From Rhodospirillales bacterium (lineage in GTDB: Bacteria; Pseudomonadota; Alphaproteobacteria; Acetobacterales; Acetobacteraceae): a DNA stretch of 7,415 nt. Location of the stretch: NCBI GenBank assembly GCA_028870815.1, contig JAGWOU010000077.1, forward strand, positions 1 to 7,415, read 5' to 3'. The position numbers were made by a program, and so were the translations under genes. Positions 1-5,640 of the stretch are shown one piece after another (position 1 is the first letter of the stretch; every line of letters begins with the position of its first letter). The notes beneath the pieces were generated by a model. The model saw only the letters and a program-made list of their open reading frames with translations, did no database searches and was not told the origin of the DNA.

Positions 1-924
1 GTCCCCGCGCAGCACCCGGAAGGTGATGTTATCGACGATCGGTTTGCCAAAGGCTTTGGAGATGCCATCGGCATCCACCACAATCTTGCCGGAGGTGGCG
101 GCATCCAGGCTGGCGAGTTTGGCCAGCCCAAGCTTATGGGTGAAATTCCGCCGTTCAGCCCGCAGGCTGTGCAGCCCGGCCAGGCGCTTCACGTTGCGCT
201 TGCGCCGCGCTGTAACGCCATAGCGCAGCCAATCTTCCTCGCGGGCGATCTTGCGGCCCAGCTTGTGGAATTCCTGCTCCTCCTGCTCCAGCACCTCGTC
301 GCGCCAGGCTTCGAAATGCGCGAAGCTTTTGTCCAGCCGCTTGGCCTGCCCGCGGTCCAGCCAGACCATGGAGCGGGAAAGGTTTTCCAGAAAACGCCGA
401 TCGTGAGAGATGAGCACCAGCCCGGAGGAAAGCGATTTCAGCTCCCCTTCCAGCCATTCAATGGCGGGCAGGTCGAGATGGTTGGTCGGTTCGTCCAGCA
501 GCAATAAATCCGGCTCGGGTGCCAGGGTGCGGGCCAGCGCGGCGCGGCGGGCTTCACCGCCCGAGAGATGGGCAGGCTTTTCATCCCCGGAGAGCCCCAG
601 TTCGCCCAACAGATAGCGGGCGCGGTATTCATCGTCATTCGGCCCCAGCCCGGCCAGCACATATTCCATCACATTGGCGAAGGCGGAGAGGTCCGGCTCC
701 TGCGGCAGATAGCGCATGGTGGCCCCGGGCTGGAAAAACCGCGTGCCGCCGTCAAACGGTACCTCGCCCGAGGCGATTTTCAGCAGCGTGGATTTGCCGG
801 AACCATTGCGGCCGACAAGGCAGATGCGCTCCCCCGCGCCGACCGAGAGCGTGGCTTTTTCCAAAAGCGGCGCGGAGCCGAGGGTAATGGAGATATCGGT
901 AAGAAGCAGAAGAGGCGGCGCCAT
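1..924 (-). CDS. uup: ABC-F family ATPase, Uup-like (3' end outside window)
   Basis: Soluble twin-ATPase protein of the ABC-F family, which acts on ribosomes or in nucleic-acid-linked processes rather than in transport; no membrane segments are seen. The visible 308 residues hold the whole first ABC domain: Walker A GRNGSGKST (about 38-46), signature LSGGE (120-124), Walker B with DEPTNHLD (144-151) and the SHD switch His (174). The inter-domain linker (about 185-265) contains ARRKRN (239-244), much like the KARRTRN stretch of E. coli Uup, which is why I prefer Uup over EttA or other ABC-F types. The second ABC domain begins near residue 280 and runs off the left edge; family length is about 600, so roughly half is missing. 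The ATG at 924 starts a typical MxxPLLLL-type N-terminus, but no clear Shine-Dalgarno precedes it, and it lies in the loop of a 9-bp inverted repeat. It follows the lipoprotein gene by 47 bases. The ABC-F call is very secure; the Uup subtype is likely. Confidence 0.92.
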   Translation of the reverse strand, partial: MAPPLLLLTDISITLGSAPLLEKATLSVGAGERICLVGRNGSGKSTLLKIASGEVPFDGGTRFFQPGATMRYLPQEPDLSAFANVMEYVLAGLGPNDDEYRARYLLGELGLSGDEKPAHLSGGEARRAALARTLAPEPDLLLLDEPTNHLDLPAIEWLEGELKSLSSGLVLISHDRRFLENLSRSMVWLDRGQAKRLDKSFAHFEAWRDEVLEQEEQEFHKLGRKIAREEDWLRYGVTARRKRNVKRLAGLHSLRAERRNFTHKLGLAKLASLDAATSGKIVVDADGISKAFGKPIVDNITFRVLRGD

Positions 925-950
925 GCGGGCTGTTTGGCCTAGGCGCCGCC
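914..950 (-). repeat. Perfect 9-bp inverted repeat around the ABC-F start codon
   Basis: GGCGGCGCC at 914-922 and GGCGCCGCC at 942-950 are exact reverse complements separated by 19 bases. In the minus-strand mRNA the ABC-F initiation codon falls at the 3' side of the loop, and the 3' arm forms codons 2-4. The all-GC stem could limit ribosome access, or form part of the junction with the upstream lipoprotein gene. There is no T-run after it, so a terminator is unlikely. The repeat is seen directly; its function is inference. Confidence 0.5.
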
Positions 951-971
951 TTGGTTCAAGCACCCGGCTGT

Positions 972-1451
972 TTATTGCAGCGGCTGCGCCGGGCCGGAGG
1001 TTGTGTAGCTGGCCGAAGGCGGCAGCGGCGGCAATGGCGCCGGCTGGGGCTGCGGCGGCGTTGCCGTGTTGGAGGACTTGGCGGCAGGCGCCGTAGCGGC
1101 CGACAAAGATGCCTGATTCAGACTATTGGTCGAGTCCGGTGACGCGGGTAAGCCATTGGGCACGGGCGGCGCCTTGTCGTCGGCAACTTCAGGGGCTTTC
1201 TCGCCCATCTCCGCTGCCGAAAGCGAGCCCGGCCGCCGCATATCCACCCGGTACTGATAATGGCGCCCTGCCTCAAACCCTTCCCGGTATGCGGTGCGCG
1301 CCGCATTGCTCAGGTCGCTGGCGGTGAGGGTTGGCGGCGGTGGCGGAAGTGGAGTTGGCTGCGTGGCACAGCCAACGAGCAACGCCGCGAGGCTGAGCAG
1401 TGGCAAGATACGGCAAAGGCGGGAGTCAGATGGGATCATTACCGTCTGCAT
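972..1451 (-). CDS. Small proline-rich lipoprotein, function unknown
   Basis: A 159-residue protein with a lipoprotein signal peptide: a short N-terminal region with Arg residues, a hydrophobic stretch RILPLLSLAALLVG, and a lipobox LVGC with the acylated Cys at position 28. The mature protein starts with a short Pro-rich linker (PTPLPPPPP). A moderately conserved-looking segment follows (TASDLSNAARTAYREGFEAGRHYQYR, about residues 43-68), then a low-complexity Ala/Pro/Ser tail ending in a PPQPQPAPLPPLPP run. It is probably anchored to the outer or inner membrane facing the periplasm, with the Pro-rich tail spanning or touching the cell wall; this is inference. An alternative start at Met5 (position 1439) leaves the signal peptide intact. 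No strong Shine-Dalgarno precedes either Met. It lies 65 bases after the glycosyltransferase and 47 before the ABC-F gene, all in one direction. I do not recognise a named family. Confidence 0.75.
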   Translation of the reverse strand: MQTVMIPSDSRLCRILPLLSLAALLVGCATQPTPLPPPPPTLTASDLSNAARTAYREGFEAGRHYQYRVDMRRPGSLSAAEMGEKAPEVADDKAPPVPNGLPASPDSTNSLNQASLSAATAPAAKSSNTATPPQPQPAPLPPLPPSASYTTSGPAQPLQ

Positions 1452-1516
1452 AGCCCAGCTTCATCTTGCCGTCACGGGAGGATGACGCGCGACTCACGGC
1501 ACAAACTCAAGTTGTT

Positions 1517-2449
1517 TCAGAAATTATGAAATTTCCGCACCAGATAGACCGGACGCTGTTTGGTTTCCACATATATCCGGCCGATATACTCACCCAGCAC
1601 GCCGATGCTGATGAGCTGGACACTGCCAAAAAACGTAACCGCGACAAATATTGAGGCATAACCTGGCACAGAGTTACCGAAAATGAGAGTTCTGAGTATG
1701 ATGAAAACGGCATAGAGCAGCGCCACAACCGCCCCTGTCGCACCCAAATAGGTCCAGATTTTCAACGGCGTGGTGGAGAAGCTTGTGAAGCCCTCCAGGG
1801 CAAAATTCCACAGCTTGAAGCCGGAAAACTTGCTTTTGCCCGCCGCGCGGGGCGTGCGGGTGTAGTCAACCACCGTGGTTTTGAACCCCAGCCAGGCAAA
1901 CAGGCCCTTCATGAAGCGTTGCCGCTCTGGCAGGCGCTTCAGCGCCTCCACGACAACTTTGTCCATAAGCCGAAAATCACCAACATTTTCAGGCAGTTCT
2001 ATGTTTGAGATGTAGTGGTTGAGTTTATAGAACAACGAGGCAGTGCCGCGTTTCATCGCCCCGTCGGTGGAACGGTCGCTGCGCCGGCCGAGCACGACCT
2101 CGGCCCCTTCGCGCCAAGCGGCGACCATCACCGGGATCAGCGCCGGAGGGTCTTGCAGATCCGCGTCAAAAGGGATCACCGCATCGCCGCGCGCCGCTTC
2201 CAGCCCCGCGGTCAGAGCCGCCTCCTTGCCGAAATTGCGGGAGAGTTCCACCACCCGGACTCGCGGTTCCGCCGCGGCCAGGGCTAGCAGACGGGGCAGC
2301 GTGGCATCCTGGCTGCCATCGTCCACGCAGATGATCTCCCATGAAATGTCCGGGATTGCCTCCAGCACCGGCGGCAGCGCGGCGGCGAATGGGCTGATTG
2401 CTTCTTCCTCGTTATAAAATGGCACAATGAGGGACAGGAGCTGCGTCAT
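1517..2449 (-). CDS. GT2 polyprenyl-phosphate glycosyltransferase (GtrB/DPM1/ArnC-like)
   Basis: Family 2 glycosyltransferase that moves a sugar from a nucleotide donor to undecaprenyl phosphate on the cytoplasmic face of the inner membrane, making a lipid-linked sugar for envelope glycan or O-antigen modification. Taking the ATG at 2449 gives 310 residues, the usual size. The N-terminal strand is LLSLIVPFYNEEEA; DDGS lies at about 43-46 and the metal/donor motif DADLQDPP at about 95-102. VGDFRLMD (156-163) and the PRAAGKSKF acceptor-side motif (200-208) follow. Two C-terminal membrane helices (about 232-255 and 265-287) come next, then the conserved GEYIGRIYVETKQRP tail. The frame stays open upstream to an ATG at 2662, but those 71 codons precede the conserved family start and overlap the divergent gene's start, so I exclude them; Met at 2488 is another option. 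None of the starts has a clear Shine-Dalgarno. The sugar and final acceptor cannot be told; no GtrA-type flippase gene is next to it. Confidence 0.9.
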   Translation of the reverse strand: MTQLLSLIVPFYNEEEAISPFAAALPPVLEAIPDISWEIICVDDGSQDATLPRLLALAAAEPRVRVVELSRNFGKEAALTAGLEAARGDAVIPFDADLQDPPALIPVMVAAWREGAEVVLGRRSDRSTDGAMKRGTASLFYKLNHYISNIELPENVGDFRLMDKVVVEALKRLPERQRFMKGLFAWLGFKTTVVDYTRTPRAAGKSKFSGFKLWNFALEGFTSFSTTPLKIWTYLGATGAVVALLYAVFIILRTLIFGNSVPGYASIFVAVTFFGSVQLISIGVLGEYIGRIYVETKQRPVYLVRKFHNF

Positions 2450-2660
2450 GAGGTTCCGGCGGGCAAAGGGACCGCTCGTTTCAAGCATAGTTACGGCTGC
2501 ATATCCACCGTCGCGCCGGATCTGCCACCCGGCAGGCGCAACGCAAATGCGCGCCCAGCCAGTCTTGCCACTGATACGATATTTCACATAAATCCAGCGC
2601 GCACTTTTCTGGACGGGCGCGGCGTAACGACACCCGGTTGATTTCTCGTGGAGTGGCGGC
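2450..2660. promoter_or_regulatory. Divergent intergenic region between the glycosyltransferase and the small membrane protein
   Basis: This 211-base spacer should hold start signals for both flanking genes. The minus-strand frame of the glycosyltransferase remains open through all of it, so part could be coding if the glycosyltransferase is longer than assumed. A plus-strand promoter candidate is listed separately. I see no convincing minus-strand -35/-10 pair. Confidence 0.4.
2565..2592 (+). promoter_or_regulatory. Candidate sigma70-type promoter for the small membrane protein gene
   Basis: TTGCCA at 2565-2570 matches the -35 consensus at 5 of 6 bases. CATAAA at 2587-2592 matches the -10 at 4 of 6, with a 16-base spacer. 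Transcription would begin near 2600, giving an untranslated leader of about 60 bases. This is sequence resemblance only. Confidence 0.33.
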
Positions 2661-3104
2661 ATGATTTTTCACTGGCTGTTTATCATAACCACGCTCGTGC
2701 TGTGCGCCGTGGCGGTTTTGCCAACCCGGTTCTGGCTGCGCTCAGGTGAATGGATAAAGACCCACGAGTTGCGAACAAAGCAGACCCGCCTGCAGAAATT
2801 GCTGGCCGCGCAACGCCAGCCTTTCACCCCGGAGTTGAGCTTTTTGGAGCGCGGCGTGGGGCTGGCCGTGGATAAAGGGCGGGCGCTGGTGTTTCTGGCC
2901 TCCTCGGAAAGCGGCGGAATGCGGGCCGCGATTTTACCGCGCGCCGCACTGGGCGAACATGCCATGCGCATGCTCTCCGATAACGGGTTCCAGGAATATT
3001 TCGTCGAGATTTCCGCCCCCAGCACGACGCAACCGCTCTGGCGGCTGGATTGTGGCGACGCCCAGCTGGCCGCCGAGGTGAATGACGCGCTAACCTGGAT
3101 TTAA
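2661..3104 (+). CDS. Small membrane-anchored protein of unknown function
   Basis: A 147-residue protein with one N-terminal hydrophobic helix (about 3-21, FHWLFIITTLVLCAVAVLP). A basic amphipathic stretch follows (TRFWLRSGEWIKTHELRTKQ, then LQKLLAAQRQ), then a soluble domain of about 90 residues rich in short strands, including GVGLAVDKGRALVFLASSES and FQEYFVEISAP. The soluble part is probably cytoplasmic given the positive residues right after the helix, but topology is inference. I recognise no domain or catalytic motif; a PH-like or regulatory beta fold is only a guess. The ATG has a GGAG at 2650-2653, 7 bases upstream, which supports this start. Its TAA stop (3102-3104) overlaps the stop of the convergent c-di-GMP phosphodiesterase gene, and it diverges from the glycosyltransferase. 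It therefore probably has its own promoter. Confidence 0.78.
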   Translation: MIFHWLFIITTLVLCAVAVLPTRFWLRSGEWIKTHELRTKQTRLQKLLAAQRQPFTPELSFLERGVGLAVDKGRALVFLASSESGGMRAAILPRAALGEHAMRMLSDNGFQEYFVEISAPSTTQPLWRLDCGDAQLAAEVNDALTWI

Positions 3105-5167
3105 CTCAAGACCGGGACGGCACGACCGCCGGCCTTGGCCACCTGGGTCAGCAATGTCTGCACGTCCTGCTCCGGCATTGGTTTGCCGAGCAGAAAACCC
3201 TGCACTTGCCCGCACCCGGCCTTGCGCAGAATGTTCAACTGGGCCTCCGTCTCCACCCCTTCCGCCAGCACAGCCATGCCCAGCGCCGCACCCAGGCCGA
3301 TAATGGCGCCGGTAACGATCCGCGCATCCGGGCTGGCGGTGATCTCGCGCGTGAAGGATTTGTCGATCTTCAGCCGCTCAAAGGAGAAGCGGTGCAGGTA
3401 GCTCAGGCTGGAATAGCCGGCGCCGAAATCGTCGATCGCGAAGCTGACCCCGCTATCCTTCAGCGCGGCGAGGCTGAGTTGCACCTCGGCGGTTTGCTCA
3501 AGCATCGCCCCTTCGGTCAGCTCCAGCTCCAGCCGCTGCGGTGCCAGCCCGTTGCGCGCCAGCGCGGCCCAGATCTTCTCCGGCAGGGCCGGGCTTTTAA
3601 GTTGCACGGGAGAGAGATTGACGGCGACGCGCAGTTCCTCCGGCCAAGTGCTGGCGGCGCGGCAGGCTTCCTCCAGCACATATTCGCCAAGGGCGGTTAT
3701 CATGCCTCCGGCCTCGGCAACGGGAATGAACTCATCCGGCCCGATCATGCCGCGCTCAGGGTGTTGCCAGCGGGCCAGAGCCTCAAACCCGCGCAGGGTA
3801 AGGCTCCGGCAGTCGAACAGCGGTTGGAAGAACAGCATGAACTCCCGGTTGCGCAGCGCCGCCTCGAATTCCTGCTCAAGTTGGTGGCGGCGCAACAGCC
3901 GGGCGCTCATCGCCATGGTGAAATGCCGCGCCTGCCCGGCCCCAGCGGCCTTGGCCTCGCGCAGCGCGATGTCAGCCGCGCTCAATAGCGACTCCGCGCC
4001 CTCGCCGCTGCCCTCGCTGAAGACCAACCCCGCGCAGGCACCGATCTGCACGGTTACGCCATCGATCTTGAAAGGCTCGGAAAGGCAATCAATCAAACGC
4101 TGGGCGAAGGCGAGCGGCTCGCCAGCGACATCTACAATTGCGCGCAGAACCACGAACTCCTCCCCGGCCGGCATGGCCAGGATGTCCGCCAGTTGCAACT
4201 GGGCCGCGAGCCGCGCCGCCGCCTGGCAGAACAGCTTGTCCACAACCTCGCGCCCGAACAGATCGTCCACCGGTTTCAACCGCACCAGCCCGATGCTGAT
4301 CAGCACAAGCGGCTCGCTGGTCATTTCGGACAGACGCTCGCGCAGGCCACGGCGGTTGAGGAGGCCAGTGAGGTCATCATGCCGGGCGAGGTGCCAAAGG
4401 CGCTTTGCCTCGATCTGGCGTTCCACCAGCTTGGCGTCCGTGGTGGCGCTGATGAGCAGCGTTATCAGCAGCAGCATGCTGACAGCCGCGACGGCAGCGG
4501 CGAGGTCCGCCTTGCCCTTGCCGGTGATGAACGGGGAAAACAGCCAGTGGGAGTGCGGCGTGATCACCAGCCCGCCCATGGCGATGAAATGCAGCCCGCA
4601 AATCGCGGAGGCGAGCAGCAGGCTGGCCCGGAACGCGCCCCGCCCCGCCGTGCGCTGCATGACCCACATGGAAAACGCGGCCACCGCCATTCCCCAAGCG
4701 AGGCTGACCACCACGGAGACTGGGTTGTAACCGAAACTGCCGCAAAGCATCATCGCCGACATGCCGATGAAATGCATGGCCCCTATGGCGGCGCCCAACA
4801 CCACCCCCGCCACGGCCCAGGCAAGGCGCATGGCCGGGCACCAGAGCAGTAGCGCGAAGGCCGGAAGCGCCCCCAGCACCGCCACCAGAATGGAGAGCGC
4901 CGTGCGCGTGGTGTCATAATAGATGGGGATGCCCGGGTCGAAGGCGAGCATAGCAATGAAATGCGTGGCCCAGACATTGGCCCCGAAGCACAGGCACAGC
5001 GCCAGAAACCAGGATGCACGCCGACCGGCACGCATTGCCTTGGCACGGCGCAGGACGATCATGACGGTATAGGAGCCGGTGAGGCAGAGCATCGCGGCCA
5101 GCGCCACCAGACTCACACTGAACTGGCTCACCCATAGCAGCAAACCAGGCAAATAGAACCCGCCCAC
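3101..5167 (-). CDS. MHYT membrane sensor / degenerate GGDEF / EAL c-di-GMP phosphodiesterase
   Basis: Inner-membrane signalling protein predicted to hydrolyse cyclic di-GMP to pGpG. With the GTG start it has 688 residues. The N-terminal MHYT domain (about 1-240, some seven helices) carries three sensor repeats: THFIAM (68-73), MHFIGM (131-136) and LHFIAM (192-197). Their His and Met residues are thought to bind a metal such as copper and sense a diatomic gas or redox state. The GGDEF domain (about 257-417) is degenerate: the signature is AGEEF (334-338), the usual metal-site Asp in IDLDxFK is replaced (ISIGLVRLK), and the RxxD I-site reads QLAD. The EAL domain (about 430-680) keeps its key residues: EAL (462-464), Asn in NLSPVQL, ELTE, DDFGAGYSSL (579-588), LKIDKSF, AEGVE and QGFLLG. 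It should therefore be an active phosphodiesterase, perhaps with GTP-regulated GGDEF. An upstream ATG at 5389 would add 74 residues without family resemblance; GTG 5167 fits the MHYT N-terminus and has a strong ribosome-binding site. Confidence 0.92.
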   Translation of the reverse strand: MGGFYLPGLLLWVSQFSVSLVALAAMLCLTGSYTVMIVLRRAKAMRAGRRASWFLALCLCFGANVWATHFIAMLAFDPGIPIYYDTTRTALSILVAVLGALPAFALLLWCPAMRLAWAVAGVVLGAAIGAMHFIGMSAMMLCGSFGYNPVSVVVSLAWGMAVAAFSMWVMQRTAGRGAFRASLLLASAICGLHFIAMGGLVITPHSHWLFSPFITGKGKADLAAAVAAVSMLLLITLLISATTDAKLVERQIEAKRLWHLARHDDLTGLLNRRGLRERLSEMTSEPLVLISIGLVRLKPVDDLFGREVVDKLFCQAAARLAAQLQLADILAMPAGEEFVVLRAIVDVAGEPLAFAQRLIDCLSEPFKIDGVTVQIGACAGLVFSEGSGEGAESLLSAADIALREAKAAGAGQARHFTMAMSARLLRRHQLEQEFEAALRNREFMLFFQPLFDCRSLTLRGFEALARWQHPERGMIGPDEFIPVAEAGGMITALGEYVLEEACRAASTWPEELRVAVNLSPVQLKSPALPEKIWAALARNGLAPQRLELELTEGAMLEQTAEVQLSLAALKDSGVSFAIDDFGAGYSSLSYLHRFSFERLKIDKSFTREITASPDARIVTGAIIGLGAALGMAVLAEGVETEAQLNILRKAGCGQVQGFLLGKPMPEQDVQTLLTQVAKAGGRAVPVLS
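3108..3136. terminator. Possible hairpin at the convergent gene ends
   Basis: AAGACCGG at 3108-3115 can pair with CCGGCCTT at 3129-3136 (one A-C mismatch). An inner CGG/CCG stem (3118-3120 with 3126-3128) gives an interrupted stem of about 10 pairs. It begins 4 bases after the stop of the small membrane protein gene and lies within the last codons of the phosphodiesterase. No U-run follows on either strand, so intrinsic termination is doubtful. Confidence 0.22.
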
Positions 5168-5177
5168 CTTATTACCG

Positions 5178-5185
5178 CCCTCCCT
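5178..5185 (-). promoter_or_regulatory. Ribosome-binding site that sets the GTG start of the phosphodiesterase
   Basis: On the minus strand AGGGAGGG lies 10 bases before the GTG at 5167. It is the strongest purine tract upstream of this gene. Translation from here puts the first MHYT helix (LPGLLLWVSQFSVSLVALAA) right at the N-terminus, as in the family. Confidence 0.6.
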
Positions 5186-5389
5186 CGCCGTATGATGATG
5201 CCCCCAAGCTTGACCCAAACTGTTTAAGAAAATGTTAGCGGGCGGCGAGGCATCCCCGCTGCCGTTTTTAGGCACGAAACCTGCAAGACCTAGGTGGCAT
5301 GACCAAGAAACCACGCCCCATACCGCCAAACCCGAACCGCGCCAGACGAAAAAACCGGCGTCTCCGATCAAAATGTGCTCAAAAGTCAA

Positions 5390-5418
5390 TTACAATTCGG
5401 TCAGATGCCGCCTATAGT
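5390..5418 (+). promoter_or_regulatory. Candidate promoter for the ABC import operon
   Basis: TATAGT at 5413-5418 matches the -10 consensus at 5 of 6 bases. TTACAA at 5390-5395, 17 bases upstream, is a weak -35 (3 of 6) within an A/T-rich tract that could act as an UP-like element. Transcription would start near 5425, leaving a leader of about 215 bases before the ATPase gene. This rests on pattern only. Confidence 0.3.
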
Positions 5419-5553
5419 CAGGGAACGACCGGAGAGGATTTCGGTTTGAGGCCGAGCAGGAAACCACAATACGAGGGTCTGGCGTTTGCGGGTTGAAACT
5501 GCACCGACAGGCCGCGCCCGTGCCGGCCACCCCATTTATCCCAGAAGCCGCGT

Positions 5554-5565
5554 GTTAATAATAAC
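5554..5565. repeat. AT-rich inverted repeat, possible operator
   Basis: GTTA-ATAA-TAAC is a perfect 4-bp inverted repeat with a 4-base centre, standing out in GC-rich DNA 75 bases before the ATPase start. It could be a repressor or activator half-site pair, but it is short enough to occur by chance. Confidence 0.22.
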
Positions 5566-5640
5566 CGCAGCAGGCCGGATTCCGCAGGCAGCGCCGCGGG
5601 AAACCGCCACACCAGCCCCCATGACAGCCGGAGCCTCCGC

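Larger units (their letters stand above)
5168..5640. promoter_or_regulatory. 473-base divergent intergenic region between phosphodiesterase and ABC operon
   Basis: No credible gene is seen here; the short open frames have no recognisable protein character. It should contain promoters for both divergent genes. Visible elements are an 8-bp palindrome ACCTAGGT (5288-5295), an A-rich tract (5345-5400) unlike the surrounding GC-rich DNA, a plus-strand promoter candidate (5390-5418), and an AT-rich inverted repeat GTTAATAATAAC (5554-5565). The roughly 215-base leader after the candidate promoter can form several short stems (for example GGTTT/AAACC near 5443-5465 and GGCCG/CGGCC near 5511-5529). 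I could not match it to a known riboswitch. Confidence 0.45.

Noticed and set aside
1426..1464. A 12-codon open frame (MKLGYADGNDPI) overlapping the lipoprotein start, possible leader peptide
   Set aside because: It has no strong ribosome-binding site, no repeated regulatory codons, and is short enough to be chance.
1468..1500. GCCGT/ACGGC inverted repeat between glycosyltransferase and lipoprotein genes
   Set aside because: Only 5 perfect pairs around a 23-base loop and no T-run; too weak to call a terminator.
2481..2672. 63-codon minus-strand open frame whose TGA lies next to a possible glycosyltransferase Met at 2488
   Set aside because: The Cys/Arg/Trp-rich product has no family look and the proximity suggesting coupling is likely chance.
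3552..4730. 392-codon plus-strand open frame opposite the phosphodiesterase gene
   Set aside because: It lies wholly antisense to a gene with clear domains, and its product is Arg/Ser/Ala-rich without motifs, as expected for a shadow frame in GC-rich DNA.
5232..5496. Short plus-strand open frames (61 and 65 codons) in the divergent spacer
   Set aside because: Their products are basic, Pro/Arg-rich and motif-free, no credible ribosome-binding site was seen, and they overlap each other in different frames.
5307..5610. Repeated GAAACCAC words (5307, 5460, and a variant at 5600)
   Set aside because: Two exact 8-base copies and one variant with irregular spacing are not more than chance would give here.
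5420..5640. Possible guanidine (ykkC), glycine or other riboswitch in the importer leader
   Set aside because: Short look-alikes such as AGGGAAC and GGAGAGG occur, but the hallmark conserved segments of these classes, as I know them, are absent.
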